From Deltaproteobacteria bacterium (GTDB lineage Bacteria > Myxococcota > JACPTQ01), in contig JACPTQ010000042.1 in the NCBI GenBank assembly GCA_016192705.1, positions 1-64,000 on the forward strand: a stretch of 64,000 nucleotides of DNA. The letters run 5' to 3'. The translations under genes and the position numbers were made by a program. The notes beneath the pieces are model-generated. The model searched no databases. It was not told the origin of the DNA and saw only the letters and a list, made by a program, of their open reading frames with translations. Positions 1 to 8,731 of the stretch are shown here, in pieces. Every line of letters begins with the position of its first letter. Positions within the stretch are counted from its first letter, which is position 1.

Positions 1-134
1 TCAAATCAGACCCGAGGACGTCGGCGCGCCGAAGCGGGCTCCTGTCGACCCTCACGCTCACGAGCGAACGGACCGCTTAACCGGGGATTGGGGGCATAGT
101 ATTCAGCGTCTTCGACGATGGAAGGGGTGAGCCA

Positions 135-560
135 ATGAAACTACTTGAAAAGCTCCGTGAGGCGGCGCAACGGTTCATGTTCGGAACGACGACGCGTGAG
201 ATTTGGGGCGCGCAAGAGCAGATTCGGCGTGAGCTCTATCGATTCGAAGAGGAACTCGAATCAGAAATCGAACGTTTGAAGCGCGATCTCGCCGATGCGC
301 GCAAGATCAAAGTGATTCGGTTCCACGCGGAGATGAAGCTCACCGACGCCCTCTCAGCGCACCCAGGCGTCCGCGAAGTTCTCGCAACAGAGAACATTGC
401 CGCCGACCCGACCGCTGACGGGCTCGACGCCGACGCGACAATAGAACAGGCGTGCCACGCGCGCGGGTGCCGCCCCGACGATGTCGTCGCAAAACTCAAC
501 ACGCTTCTCGGTCCCGGCTCGTCGGGTCCCCGCGCACTACCCGTCGTCAATCAAAATTAG
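135..560 (+). CDS. Small DUF1858-like protein with N-terminal coiled coil
   Basis: The protein has 141 residues. Residues 1-60 are charged and heptad-like (Glu/Arg/Leu rich), suggesting a coiled coil. From about residue 70 (MKLTDALSAHPGVREVL) to residue 125 (CRPDDVVAKLNTLL) the pattern resembles the DUF1858/ScdA N-terminal helical domain: an opening 'T-x-x-x-A-L-x-x-x-P' helix and a closing 'T-I-E-Q-A-C...D-D-V-V-x-x-L-N' helix. The middle cysteine motif usual in that family is replaced by an Ala/Asp-rich stretch, so redox chemistry is doubtful. A GAAGGGG ribosome site precedes the ATG. The gene converges on the htrA gene with only 6 nt between stops. The function is unknown and the domain call is by eye. 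Confidence 0.6.
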   Translation: MKLLEKLREAAQRFMFGTTTREIWGAQEQIRRELYRFEEELESEIERLKRDLADARKIKVIRFHAEMKLTDALSAHPGVREVLATENIAADPTADGLDADATIEQACHARGCRPDDVVAKLNTLLGPGSSGPRALPVVNQN

Positions 561-566
561 CGGTTG

Positions 567-2054
567 CTACGATTTCGGCGGCTTCAACGCGAAGTACAGT
601 TCGAAATGCCCGCGCTTCACCTTGAAAAGAAGGACCGTTCCCGTCGCCTTACCGAGCGCCTTTTGGTAGCTCTCGACCCCGCGGACCGGCTCGCGATTGA
701 CCGAAATAATCACATCCTCGCGCTTCATCCCGGCGTCGTCCGCGAGACTCCCCTCCTCAACGCGCGCGACTTGCACCCCCTCAACCCCCGGGGGCGCATC
801 GGTGACAGTCAAGCCGAGCTCGCGCGGTCGAATCGGCGCCTTCGCCTTTCCAGGCGGGTCTTCCGGCGCGCGCCCCATGACCGCGACAACCGCCACCTCA
901 CGCTCATCACGAAACACCGTGAGCTTCACCTCAGCCCCAACGCCGGCCGCCGCCGCGAGCCGCGGGAGATCGTCTGACGTCTCGAGCTCGCGTCCATCAA
1001 ACTTCAACAAGATATCGCCTGCGCGGACACCCGCCTTTGCCGCCGGCCCTTCGGGCACGACGCTCGAAATCAACGCCCCGCGTGGGTTTGCGAGCTTGAA
1101 CGACTCCGCGATTTCTTGGGTTACTTTCTGAACGTAAATCCCCAGCCAACTCCGCTCGACGCGCCCCCACTTCTTCAAATGAGGAAGCACATCTTTCACG
1201 AGGTTCACTGGGATCGCGAATCCGATTCGCCGCCCGACCGCGCTGATGGCCGTCGCGACGCCAACGACCTCACCATGCAGGTTGAGAAGCGGACCACCCG
1301 AATTCCCCGGGTTGATCGCCGCGTCCGTCTGGATGAAACCCGCCAAACTGGTTGGCTGAAGCGTACGCCCCTTCGCGCTGACGATTCCCGCGGTCAACGT
1401 GCTCGTCAACCCAAACGGATTGCCAATCGCAACCACCCACTCGCCGACATCAAGCGCATCGCTATTCCCAAGGGTGAGCGGCTGCAACTCCGTCGACGAC
1501 GGAATCTGCAACAGCGCCAAATCGGTGCGCGGATCGCGACCAACGATCTTCGCATCAACCGCCCGATCGCTCGCAAGCCGCACCGTTATAATGTCGGCCT
1601 CCGCGACAACGTGATCGTTCGTCAAAATGTACCCAAGCCGGTCGATGATAAAGCCGGAACCGAGACTCTGCTTGAGTCGCTCGCGCGGCACCCCGCCAAA
1701 AAACCGCTCAACAATCGACGGCGACCCTTCGAACTCTTCTTCCGGAAGTAGCGAATATGGCCCCCGCCCCTTCGCGACCGTTGTGGTTGAAATGTTAACA
1801 ACGGAGGGGCTCACGCGCCGAAAAAGCGCCGAAAAGGACCGGAGAACTTCCTTCGACTCACGAACAGCGCCCGCATCGTCGCGACCTGCGATCGCAGCAC
1901 TGACGGGGTTTGTCGCATCGGCGGATCCCGCATCGACAATGGGCGTCGCGTTGGGTGACTTTTTTTTGCAGGCGGCCGCCGCGATTCCCATGGCGGCGAT
2001 CACCACCATCGCTCTGCGATAAACCCGGTGAACCCGCCGCTCGCCGCGCGTCAC
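567..2054 (-). CDS. degQ: HtrA/DegP-family periplasmic serine protease with two PDZ domains
   Basis: This is an S1C trypsin-like protease that degrades or refolds damaged envelope proteins. The catalytic triad is visible: His148 in TNDHVV, Asp178 in DPRTDLALLQI and Ser252 in NPGNSGGPL. Two PDZ domains follow (about residues 290-380 and 400-490), for a total of 495 aa, usual for the family. The N-terminus is Arg-rich, then hydrophobic, ending in AAAAC-KKK, which reads as a possible lipoprotein signal. The start is a GTG that overlaps the DUF1844 stop by 4 nt (GTGA). It is the last gene of a four-gene operon with a sigma-54 activator, Hsp20 and the DUF1844 protein, so it probably belongs to an envelope-stress response. 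Whether it is DegP, DegQ or DegS cannot be decided. Confidence 0.93.
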   Translation of the reverse strand: MTRGERRVHRVYRRAMVVIAAMGIAAAACKKKSPNATPIVDAGSADATNPVSAAIAGRDDAGAVRESKEVLRSFSALFRRVSPSVVNISTTTVAKGRGPYSLLPEEEFEGSPSIVERFFGGVPRERLKQSLGSGFIIDRLGYILTNDHVVAEADIITVRLASDRAVDAKIVGRDPRTDLALLQIPSSTELQPLTLGNSDALDVGEWVVAIGNPFGLTSTLTAGIVSAKGRTLQPTSLAGFIQTDAAINPGNSGGPLLNLHGEVVGVATAISAVGRRIGFAIPVNLVKDVLPHLKKWGRVERSWLGIYVQKVTQEIAESFKLANPRGALISSVVPEGPAAKAGVRAGDILLKFDGRELETSDDLPRLAAAAGVGAEVKLTVFRDEREVAVVAVMGRAPEDPPGKAKAPIRPRELGLTVTDAPPGVEGVQVARVEEGSLADDAGMKREDVIISVNREPVRGVESYQKALGKATGTVLLFKVKRGHFELYFALKPPKS

Positions 2055-2479
2055 GACGACCGAGGCCCCTCGCGCAACAAACGAACATACGCGAGCCGCA
2101 AATCCGAAAGAACCGCCGCGAGAAGCTGCGCCTCGTCCGGCGTTAGATTCCCGTGCGTCTTCTCCTCCAAAATTCCTAGAATATCGATCTGCTCTTTCGC
2201 AAACTCCAAGTTGACCGGCAGCTTTTCCTCGCCACGAACCTCAACAAGTCCCATGTGCATAAGCGCCACCGTCGCAAGCGACTCGACGAATGTCGCAAAA
2301 TCGATCGGCCCCCGTGGCACCCTCGCACCCGCATCCGCCTCCGCAGCCGCGCCCGCTCCCGCTCCCGCACCCGCATCCGCTCCCGCAGCCGCGCCCGCTT
2401 CCCCATCGTCCGATCGCGCGACATCATCTTCTTTCGCTTCCCCATCCGCCGTGAATCTTCTTTTATCCGTCACCTTCAT
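2051..2479 (-). CDS. DUF1844 family protein
   Basis: The protein has 142 residues. The C-terminal ~80 residues (FATFVESLATVALMHMG, then FAKEQIDILGILEEKT and a final LRLAYV helix) match the DUF1844 helical domain, which is common in Deltaproteobacteria and has no established function. The first ~60 residues are acidic and then a low-complexity Ala/Gly/Asp run encoded by repeats of a CCCGCN-type hexamer (about 2326-2402), so this part is probably a disordered linker. Both ends overlap neighbours by 4 nt: ATGA with hsp20 and GTGA with htrA. It is therefore almost certainly translated together with these stress genes. Confidence 0.85.
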   Translation of the reverse strand: MKVTDKRRFTADGEAKEDDVARSDDGEAGAAAGADAGAGAGAGAAAEADAGARVPRGPIDFATFVESLATVALMHMGLVEVRGEEKLPVNLEFAKEQIDILGILEEKTHGNLTPDEAQLLAAVLSDLRLAYVRLLREGPRSS

Positions 2480-2862
2480 GGCACGCTCTCGCGCCGAACC
2501 GGAACCGGCAGCGGAATCACGCGCTGAAACGCGCCGGTCGCCCGCTCAACCGACAGCACCGCCGCCGCAGCCAGCTTCCCGCGTCGCGCGCCCATCGTCC
2601 GCGCGCCCTCAACCACAAGCGCGTTATTCTTTACCGACACCTTGAGCCCACTCGCCTCGACACCCGGGACCTCGACGACCACCGAAAAAACTCCGTCTCG
2701 TTCAACCGCGTCGACCTGTGGCGACCAAGACGAAACATCGGCGACGTGAGCCGCCCCTCCGGCTCGCCCATCCCGCTCAACGCGCACTTCCAAGAACTGC
2801 GTCAGTCGCTCGCGCATCGCGAGAAGCTCAGCAAGCGGCCCCGGCCGTCCACCACCACCCAT
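2476..2862 (-). CDS. Hsp20/alpha-crystallin small heat-shock protein
   Basis: This 128-aa ATP-independent holdase binds unfolding proteins. The alpha-crystallin domain covers about residues 45-128: VDAVERDGVFSVVVEVPGV is the first strand pair, LKVSVKNNALVVEG the next, and ATGAFQRVIPLPVPV the conserved 'G-x-F-x-R-x-x-x-L-P' strand. The protein ends shortly after this strand, so the C-terminal IXI oligomerisation tail appears to be missing or very short, which is unusual. It starts 6 nt after the response-regulator stop and its stop overlaps the DUF1844 start (ATGA). Confidence 0.85.
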   Translation of the reverse strand: MGGGGRPGPLAELLAMRERLTQFLEVRVERDGRAGGAAHVADVSSWSPQVDAVERDGVFSVVVEVPGVEASGLKVSVKNNALVVEGARTMGARRGKLAAAAVLSVERATGAFQRVIPLPVPVRRESVP

Positions 2863-2868
2863 CGCTCG

Positions 2869-4239
2869 TCATCCAATCCCGAAGTCGCCCTGGCGACGTT
2901 CGCGCCGAATCATATCGGACAGCCCACTCTTCTTGATGCGGTAATAAAGCGTCGACAGCGGAATCTGTTCGCTCGCGGCCGCCTCCTTGACGTTGAACGC
3001 AAATCGCTTGAGCAGCCCGAGGAGCGCCTCACGGTCGACGTCAACGTTGGTCGCATTCTTAAGCTGCGGCGGCAAATGGTCGACGCCAATCACCTCGCCC
3101 GGATACGAAATGACGAGGTGCTGCACAAGATTCTCGAGCTCGCGAATATTACCCGGCCAAAGATAACCGTTCATCGCCGCGCGCGCCTCGCCACCCAGCT
3201 GCGTCGACAGCGAAAACTCGTGGCAATACTTGCTCCAAAAGAAATCGATGAGAAACGGAATGTCCTCTGGACGGTCCTTCAAGGGGGGCAACGAAATCGT
3301 CGCGACTTTGATGCGGTAGTACAAATCGCTTCGCAACTCGCCCGCCGCAACCTTCTTCTCGAGGTCGGCGTTCGTCGCAAAGATGAGCCGCACGTCGACC
3401 TTGAGCGGCTCCGTTGACCCAACGCGCACGATCTCCTTCTCCTGCAACACGCGCAACAGCTTCGCCTGCAGCCGTATCGGCAACTCGCCGATTTCATCGA
3501 TGAACAGCGTCCCACCGTGCGCGCGCTCGAAATACCCACGATGCACCGAATGCGCCCCGGTGAACGCCCCCTTCTCGTGCCCAAAAAGCTCATTCTCCAT
3601 CAAATCGGCCGCGAGCGACGCGACGTTAAACGGAACAAACGGCATCTTCGCGCGCGGTGACTGCTGGTGAATGCGACGCGCGCAAACGTCCTTCCCGGTT
3701 CCCGAGTCGCCGAGAATCAGCACCGTCACAGGGAATCGCGCGATGTGCTCGATGGCCCGCGCGACGTCCTTCATCTTCACGCTTTCCATGAAAAACGAAT
3801 CGTCGAATGGGGCGTGCTCCTTCGTCTCCGCTTCAATCTCCTCGCGGCGCCGCTTGCGATCGAGGGCGAGCTTAGCCTTGAGAAGCACCTCCTCGAGAAA
3901 AGCGTTGACGTTGTCAAAATCCTTTGACAAAAAATCGGTCGCGCCAAGCTGCCCGGCCTTGAACGCGAGCTGCGTCATATCTTGGAGCGCCGTGATGACA
4001 ATCGGCTCGGTTTTCCCGCCCGCGCCCAAAATCTCCGCGAGCAGCTCAAAAGCGTTTTTCCCCGGCATATGAATATCGAGGAACGCCACCTCGACCGCCT
4101 GCGTTTGCAGAACCCCCTGTGCTTCCTTGCCGTCCTTCGCACGAAAAACCCGATACTCGCCCTCAAGCGCCGTCGCCAACAACTCACGCACCCCCTCGTC
4201 GTCATCGGCGACCAAAACCACGGGCTTTCTTTCCGACAT
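2869..4239 (-). CDS. NtrC-family sigma-54-dependent response regulator
   Basis: The protein has 456 residues from the chosen start MSERKPVVL. The receiver domain (1-125) has the acidic pair in VADDDE, phospho-acceptor Asp55 in FLDIHMPG, the switch Thr in VITALQD and Lys in FLSKDF. The AAA+ domain has Walker A GDSGTGKD, the sigma-54 contact loop ELFGHEKGAFTGA, Walker B GTLFIDEIGE and an R-finger region. A Fis-type helix-turn-helix closes the protein (VKEAAASEQIPLSTLYYRI). It activates RpoN-dependent transcription when phosphorylated; rpoN itself is at 48.5-50 kb. No histidine kinase is adjacent, so it is an orphan. A longer form could begin 30 codons upstream, but the receiver fold begins right at this ATG. 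It leads the hsp20-DUF1844-htrA operon. Confidence 0.95.
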   Translation of the reverse strand: MSERKPVVLVADDDEGVRELLATALEGEYRVFRAKDGKEAQGVLQTQAVEVAFLDIHMPGKNAFELLAEILGAGGKTEPIVITALQDMTQLAFKAGQLGATDFLSKDFDNVNAFLEEVLLKAKLALDRKRRREEIEAETKEHAPFDDSFFMESVKMKDVARAIEHIARFPVTVLILGDSGTGKDVCARRIHQQSPRAKMPFVPFNVASLAADLMENELFGHEKGAFTGAHSVHRGYFERAHGGTLFIDEIGELPIRLQAKLLRVLQEKEIVRVGSTEPLKVDVRLIFATNADLEKKVAAGELRSDLYYRIKVATISLPPLKDRPEDIPFLIDFFWSKYCHEFSLSTQLGGEARAAMNGYLWPGNIRELENLVQHLVISYPGEVIGVDHLPPQLKNATNVDVDREALLGLLKRFAFNVKEAAASEQIPLSTLYYRIKKSGLSDMIRRERRQGDFGIG

Positions 4240-4308
4240 GGCGAAATCATAGCTTCTTGCCGGAAGTCGGTCAAAGTCGTTTCCAATGTAGGCGTCCATA
4301 ATTTTCTT

Positions 4309-4336
4309 GAAATACAAACCGTGAATCACGGCTCAA
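4309..4336 (-). promoter_or_regulatory. Candidate promoter with 13-nt palindrome upstream of the response regulator
   Basis: On the minus strand, TTGAGC (4336-4331) and TATTTC (4314-4309) are 16 nt apart, a weak sigma-70-like pair. The spacer begins with a palindrome, CCGTGA-A-TCACGG (4319-4331), with six-base arms and one central base, placed where a dimeric regulator could block or assist polymerase. Transcription from here would give a leader of about 60 nt before the ATG at 4239. The palindrome is directly visible; the promoter and any regulator are inferred. Confidence 0.35.
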
Positions 4337-4480
4337 TTGCGCGGACCTATCCAACCTACAACGATTTTCTCAATAATTCTCGCGTATCGGGCTCCACAAC
4401 GCAGCGCGCAACAAAGGGGCATGTGATTTGCTTTGTAAATCGACTCAGGGGCCGATCTGTTCGAGATGAGGAGACTGGGG

Positions 4481-4825
4481 ATGTCGCGAGTGAGTGTCAA
4501 TCAAACGGAAACGCGGGATGTGGCGAAAATGGTAGCGCCCAATTTCCCGTATTTGAAGCTCAAGGTGGTTGGTTCGGGTGCGGTGAACTATTACCGAATC
4601 ATCGCGAGCGAGCCCAACAAGATGGTTGTTGAAACGACGCAGGGCCCGCCCGTTGGGGCGCGGGTAATTGCGGAGTTTCATTCGGCGATGGGCGGTCAAC
4701 TGGCGCGCGCTACTGCGGAAGTCGTTGCCATCAAGAAACGGACGATAGAGATTCGGCTCCTCGGCGAACCGGTTTTTCTCGATCCGTCGCAACCAAGAAC
4801 CCTCGTTAGGTCCGGGAACTGCTGA
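4481..4825 (+). CDS. Conserved-looking small protein of unknown function
   Basis: The protein has 114 residues. The start MSRVSVNQ is chosen because GAGGAG lies 8 nt upstream. After a short polar N-terminus the sequence alternates hydrophobic and polar residues (LKLKVVGSGAVNYYRI, MVVETTQGP, ARVIAEFHSAMGGQLARATAEVVAI, IEIRLLG), which suggests a small all-beta barrel of about 85 residues. The arrangement brings PilZ-type barrels to mind, but the PilZ RxxxR and D/NxSxxG motifs are not seen, so I do not assign it. It is divergent from the response regulator, and its 3' end overlaps the 3' end of the 1075-aa membrane protein by 20 nt. Confidence 0.6.
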   Translation: MSRVSVNQTETRDVAKMVAPNFPYLKLKVVGSGAVNYYRIIASEPNKMVVETTQGPPVGARVIAEFHSAMGGQLARATAEVVAIKKRTIEIRLLGEPVFLDPSQPRTLVRSGNC

Positions 4826-7800
4826 CAGCGCACCAACGCACCCAATCGTCCCACGCGCTCGGCAGGCTGCCAATCGCAAGACTTGCGACGTCGATTTCAG
4901 GCGGGTCGCACCCGTACGACGGCCCCGTTAATTTTCCCGCGACAAGCCCGAGACGGCGCAAGTTGTAACGCACCTCGCTTGCAAAGCCGCTCCCCGGCCA
5001 GACCACAAGCCCGTCGTCAGAAAAATCGTAAGGCGGTGCCTTGCCATCGGACTTGAACGACGTCGCAAGCGCCGCTTCAACGCGCTCGCGCGTGTAGTCA
5101 ACCGCCGCTTTCCGAAAAAAAACAGCAAGAACGCTGTCCAGAATTTCGCGTTCTGTCGTCGAGAGGCGCGCGATAAAGCCGTGCTCTGGCGTTGAAGCGA
5201 TGATCCAGTCGGACTGCTCCTCGAAAACGAGAACCGCTTCGCCGTCGCCAAGGTGCGGCGCGTTCAACTCAATGCGTATTCGATTTGAGCCGAGGTGTAT
5301 CCCAGCGACTTGAATTGAACGCCACGCGGCACCACCGACCAACGCGAGACAGTCGATGAACTCCCGTTCAACAAATTGACGCACCGATTCTTCGACGTGG
5401 TGTAGCGCTTCCTCGTGTTTGGCGACGCCGCGACCGGCGAACGCCCCCGATTTCGTTGCGGCACGCCGGAGCTTGATAAAAGCCTTCGGGATCGTCCCCG
5501 AGTGAAAGCCGGGACGAAGAAGGCGCGCCATCGTCTCGCCGTGGCTGCCAATCATCACAGGCTTGATGTGGGGCGAACGATTCGCGCGATAGAGTCGCCA
5601 ATTCTCCTTGAGTTCCCATGCGAGAAACCCAAACACGCCCGGCAACAGCACGACCGTTGCGCCGCCAATGGTGTTCGCGAACGCCGAGCCGAACGGCATG
5701 AACGGCGCGCTAAAGATCGGAATGAGTTGTGGCGTGAGCGGGAGAATAATCTTATGCGAGACCGTGACGACGGGGAAATGCTTGATGGGGTTGACCTGTG
5801 GCTCGATAAGCAGATTGATGTAAATGCGGATGAGGTACGTGAGAAAAAACCAGATGAGCCCGAGCGTCGCGCGGAGCGGAATGAGTGAACGTCGACCGCC
5901 CGCTCGAAATCGAAGCCACTCGTCGACAACATAAAGAAGGTGCTCGATGCCACTGACCAGAGCGCTAAAAAAATCGATGAAAAGACGGACCAAGCTCGGA
6001 AGGATGTGGTGACGCAGTTGACGACCCGCACGGCGCATGGCGTCGGAGACGATTTCCTCGAACTCGCGGCCGGGCGCGCTCGACAAGAACGCAACGACGA
6101 GAACGAAAAGGGCGGCGTCGACGGGAATCATGACGTCGAGCGGCCAGTCGAGGGCGATGCCAATCGGGATGGCGATGAGCGTCGGAACCGCGGGCTTGAG
6201 GAGGTAGCGGCCAACAAGGCGCGCCACGATGCTGTCGAGAACGCGCTTTACGACAGGCCGCGTGAGAACAAATCGCGGTCCCGCGTAAAAGACAAATTTT
6301 ACGGCGGTGCCTAGCGCCTTTGCCGACGCGACGGTCGCACGACGAACGGCTTTGCTGTGGATAAGGCCGAAGACATACGACGCGGTGAGCGCAAACGAGA
6401 TTGGCGTCAAGATGTGCAAATGAACGCCCGACAGCTTTTGGACGATGGGTCCAACGATGTGCTGGAGCCCCTCAAGCACAATGTACGCGGCGACTGCCGG
6501 TAGAAGCGCATAGAGGTTGAGCAGGCGTCCCGAGATGGTTCCGAAGCCGAGCGAGCTGAGCTTCTGGAGGCCGCGCAGGTAGATTTCGCCGCGGCGATAG
6601 ACGCCGTCGAGCTCGCCGGAGAGGCGCGCATCGGCGCGAAGGAGCACGTCGCCGCAGAAGAACGCGCGGACGCCCGCGAGGTTGGGCAGTTTGAGGTCGC
6701 TGCGCGAGATCACGTCGCGCAAGTTGCCGAGCGTCAGGTGGCCGCGGGCGAGGGCGACGTCGAGGAGATCGTTGACGAGTTTTTGACGAGCGACGGTTTC
6801 GGGGATGTTGGACGGCGTGAGACCGACTTCGTCGAGAACCGCGTGGATGCGAGGCGAGAGCGACTCGCGGGCGCGACGATCGGCGCGTTCGATGGCCCCG
6901 TGCAATAGGCTGCGAAGGGAATGAGCCGACGCGGTATCGAGATCGAGGCGCGCCGCCTTCTTGAGCGCAGATTGCAAGTGCCGAGCGACGCGAATCTGCT
7001 GCGCGGCCGGGAGCGGTCGTACAACTTTCGCACGCCCGAACGTCGTCACGAAGCGAACCAAATCGGCACTAAAGAGCTCGCGCTCATGATCGACGCACGC
7101 CTTCTGCAGATCGAAGAGAAGGTGGGCCTCAACCGTGTGCCCCGGCCGTCTCGCGTTTCTTAGCGCCGCGCGTTCGGCGAGGCGCCCGAGCTCACCGATC
7201 CATCTCGCGCACGGGATCTCGCCAAGCGCGGCATCGAGTCGCTGAACGAGCCGACGAAGCGCGGACGCCGCAGACTGCCCGGCCGCAACCGCATCCAGCG
7301 CCGTTCGCACATCGTTTTCGCGTGATTCGCCGGCACCCGCTCCCGCTTCCGCAACCGCATCCGCACCCGCTTCCGCTCCCGCACCCAGCGCCACCGCCTC
7401 GGCCTCCCAACCCGCGGGGCAACTCGCGCGCACGACCGCACCTGGATCGATGTCAACGCTCACAACCGCGTGAACCTCGTCGTCCAAGCCCAGGCTCGGG
7501 AAAAACCTCGGCACCGCTTCGGGCGCGAAGTAGGCGAGCTCGAGAAAGAGCGCAACAAACTCAACGTAGGCCGCCAAAACGCCATCGGCTGGCAACACGA
7601 GGTCTTCGTGGCGCAAAACGAGGCGAATTTCATCAAACTCGGTCTGCCCGATACGGTGGATGCGCTCGCGCGCGACCGCTTCCGAAAACCGTCCCGACGC
7701 GATCAGCCGCGAGAACTCAACATGCACGCACGCGTGAAAGATGTCGCGCCAGGCGCGTTGCACAAGCACCTTGTCGTCACCGTTTCGTCCCGGTTCGGGA

Positions 7801-8033
7801 ACCAAGATGACATCACGCGAAAGCCCCTCGAATCGCGCGCGGATTTCCGCCTCCGTCACCATTCCACGAAGCAATTCGCGGTCGACGGCAAAACATCGCG
7901 TGTGCGGGACGTGACGTCCAAACCCAGCGAGCCGCCGGACCCGCTTAGCGACGCGCCGCAAAACACGGGGCACGACCCACAACACCGCCGGATCGCGATC
8001 TGCCCAGAGCGAAGAAACCGCCGGGCGATTCAA
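4806..8033 (-). CDS. Large multi-pass membrane protein of unknown function
   Basis: The protein has 1075 residues. Residues 1-200 are soluble and begin with a SLWADRDPAVLWVV motif. Residues about 217-236 are a low-complexity Ala/Gly/Glu/Asp run, followed by a helical region to about 500. A cluster of hydrophobic segments lies at about 505-535, 540-560, 615-655, 720-745 and 785-808, and a ~270-residue soluble C-terminal domain follows. It begins at a TTG that overlaps the methyltransferase stop (TTGA), so the two are probably made together. I recognise no catalytic motif and know no function. A membrane-embedded enzyme or envelope protein acting with the methyltransferase is only a guess. Confidence 0.75.
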   Translation of the reverse strand: MNRPAVSSLWADRDPAVLWVVPRVLRRVAKRVRRLAGFGRHVPHTRCFAVDRELLRGMVTEAEIRARFEGLSRDVILVPEPGRNGDDKVLVQRAWRDIFHACVHVEFSRLIASGRFSEAVARERIHRIGQTEFDEIRLVLRHEDLVLPADGVLAAYVEFVALFLELAYFAPEAVPRFFPSLGLDDEVHAVVSVDIDPGAVVRASCPAGWEAEAVALGAGAEAGADAVAEAGAGAGESRENDVRTALDAVAAGQSAASALRRLVQRLDAALGEIPCARWIGELGRLAERAALRNARRPGHTVEAHLLFDLQKACVDHERELFSADLVRFVTTFGRAKVVRPLPAAQQIRVARHLQSALKKAARLDLDTASAHSLRSLLHGAIERADRRARESLSPRIHAVLDEVGLTPSNIPETVARQKLVNDLLDVALARGHLTLGNLRDVISRSDLKLPNLAGVRAFFCGDVLLRADARLSGELDGVYRRGEIYLRGLQKLSSLGFGTISGRLLNLYALLPAVAAYIVLEGLQHIVGPIVQKLSGVHLHILTPISFALTASYVFGLIHSKAVRRATVASAKALGTAVKFVFYAGPRFVLTRPVVKRVLDSIVARLVGRYLLKPAVPTLIAIPIGIALDWPLDVMIPVDAALFVLVVAFLSSAPGREFEEIVSDAMRRAGRQLRHHILPSLVRLFIDFFSALVSGIEHLLYVVDEWLRFRAGGRRSLIPLRATLGLIWFFLTYLIRIYINLLIEPQVNPIKHFPVVTVSHKIILPLTPQLIPIFSAPFMPFGSAFANTIGGATVVLLPGVFGFLAWELKENWRLYRANRSPHIKPVMIGSHGETMARLLRPGFHSGTIPKAFIKLRRAATKSGAFAGRGVAKHEEALHHVEESVRQFVEREFIDCLALVGGAAWRSIQVAGIHLGSNRIRIELNAPHLGDGEAVLVFEEQSDWIIASTPEHGFIARLSTTEREILDSVLAVFFRKAAVDYTRERVEAALATSFKSDGKAPPYDFSDDGLVVWPGSGFASEVRYNLRRLGLVAGKLTGPSYGCDPPEIDVASLAIGSLPSAWDDWVRWCAVSSSRT

Positions 8034-8731
8034 CCGGTCCGCTCCGCAATGACGATGAGAAAGCCTGCGACGCGCGCGAGCGGCGAATCAAAGGCGCGTC
8101 GCTCAACAACGCGAAGCATCGAACCAACAACCGGCAAGTCGATGAGTCTCGCCGACGGCGTCACCGCGCGGACGCCTCGCACGCCCACGAATCTCACATT
8201 CTGCGGGAGTGCGGCGCGCAACTCGGCGAGCGTGTCGAAGCGCGTGTAAACGTCGGCCTCGGTCGTTCCGTTCGCGATGTGGAGCGACGGCCCAAGCCGC
8301 TTGACGAGAAAACGCAGCGAGTGGCGGTTGTAGTACTCGAGGAGAAGTGTACCGCCGGGGCGGACAACGCGCGTGAGCTCGCGAAGCGCCGCCTCGCGGT
8401 CCGGGACGTGCGCGAGCACCTTGAACGAGCAAACGACGTCGAACGCCGCATCGCGATACGGCAGCCGCGTCAAATCGGCCTGCAGCACGCGAAGCCCACG
8501 CGCCGCCGCCCGCGAAACCATCCCGCGCGACAGATCGGCCCCAAACACGCTCGCGCCATCGACCCGCGAAAGCACCAACCCCGTGCCGCACCCCGCCTCG
8601 AGCACGCGCCCACCCACCGCGAAGCCGCGCACCAGCGACGACTCAAGCTCATCGACGAGCGCGTGATAACCATGGTGGCGTTCCTTCTCGTAATTCTCTG
8701 AAAACCGGTCGTAGTACGCCTTTGGCTCCAT
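8030..8731 (-). CDS. SAM-dependent class I methyltransferase
   Basis: The protein has 233 residues. The SAM-binding Rossmann motifs are in order: motif I VLEAGCGTGLVL, an acidic residue after strand 2 (VFGADLSRGM), motif II FDVVCSFKVLAHV, and motif III VVRPGGTLLLEYY. It belongs to the Methyltransf_11/UbiE-like group, and the substrate cannot be read from the sequence. A longer form from an ATG at 8779 is possible, but there AAAGG touches the start codon, while the inner start gives the usual MEPKAYYDRFSENYEKE opening. Its stop overlaps the start of the 1075-aa membrane protein, which may be its partner. Confidence 0.85.
   Translation of the reverse strand: MEPKAYYDRFSENYEKERHHGYHALVDELESSLVRGFAVGGRVLEAGCGTGLVLSRVDGASVFGADLSRGMVSRAAARGLRVLQADLTRLPYRDAAFDVVCSFKVLAHVPDREAALRELTRVVRPGGTLLLEYYNRHSLRFLVKRLGPSLHIANGTTEADVYTRFDTLAELRAALPQNVRFVGVRGVRAVTPSARLIDLPVVGSMLRVVERRAFDSPLARVAGFLIVIAERTG

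Noticed and set aside
12-134. A strong promoter upstream of the first gene
   Set aside because: TAGTAT is -10-like, but no -35 with proper spacing is seen, and the region is cut by the window edge.
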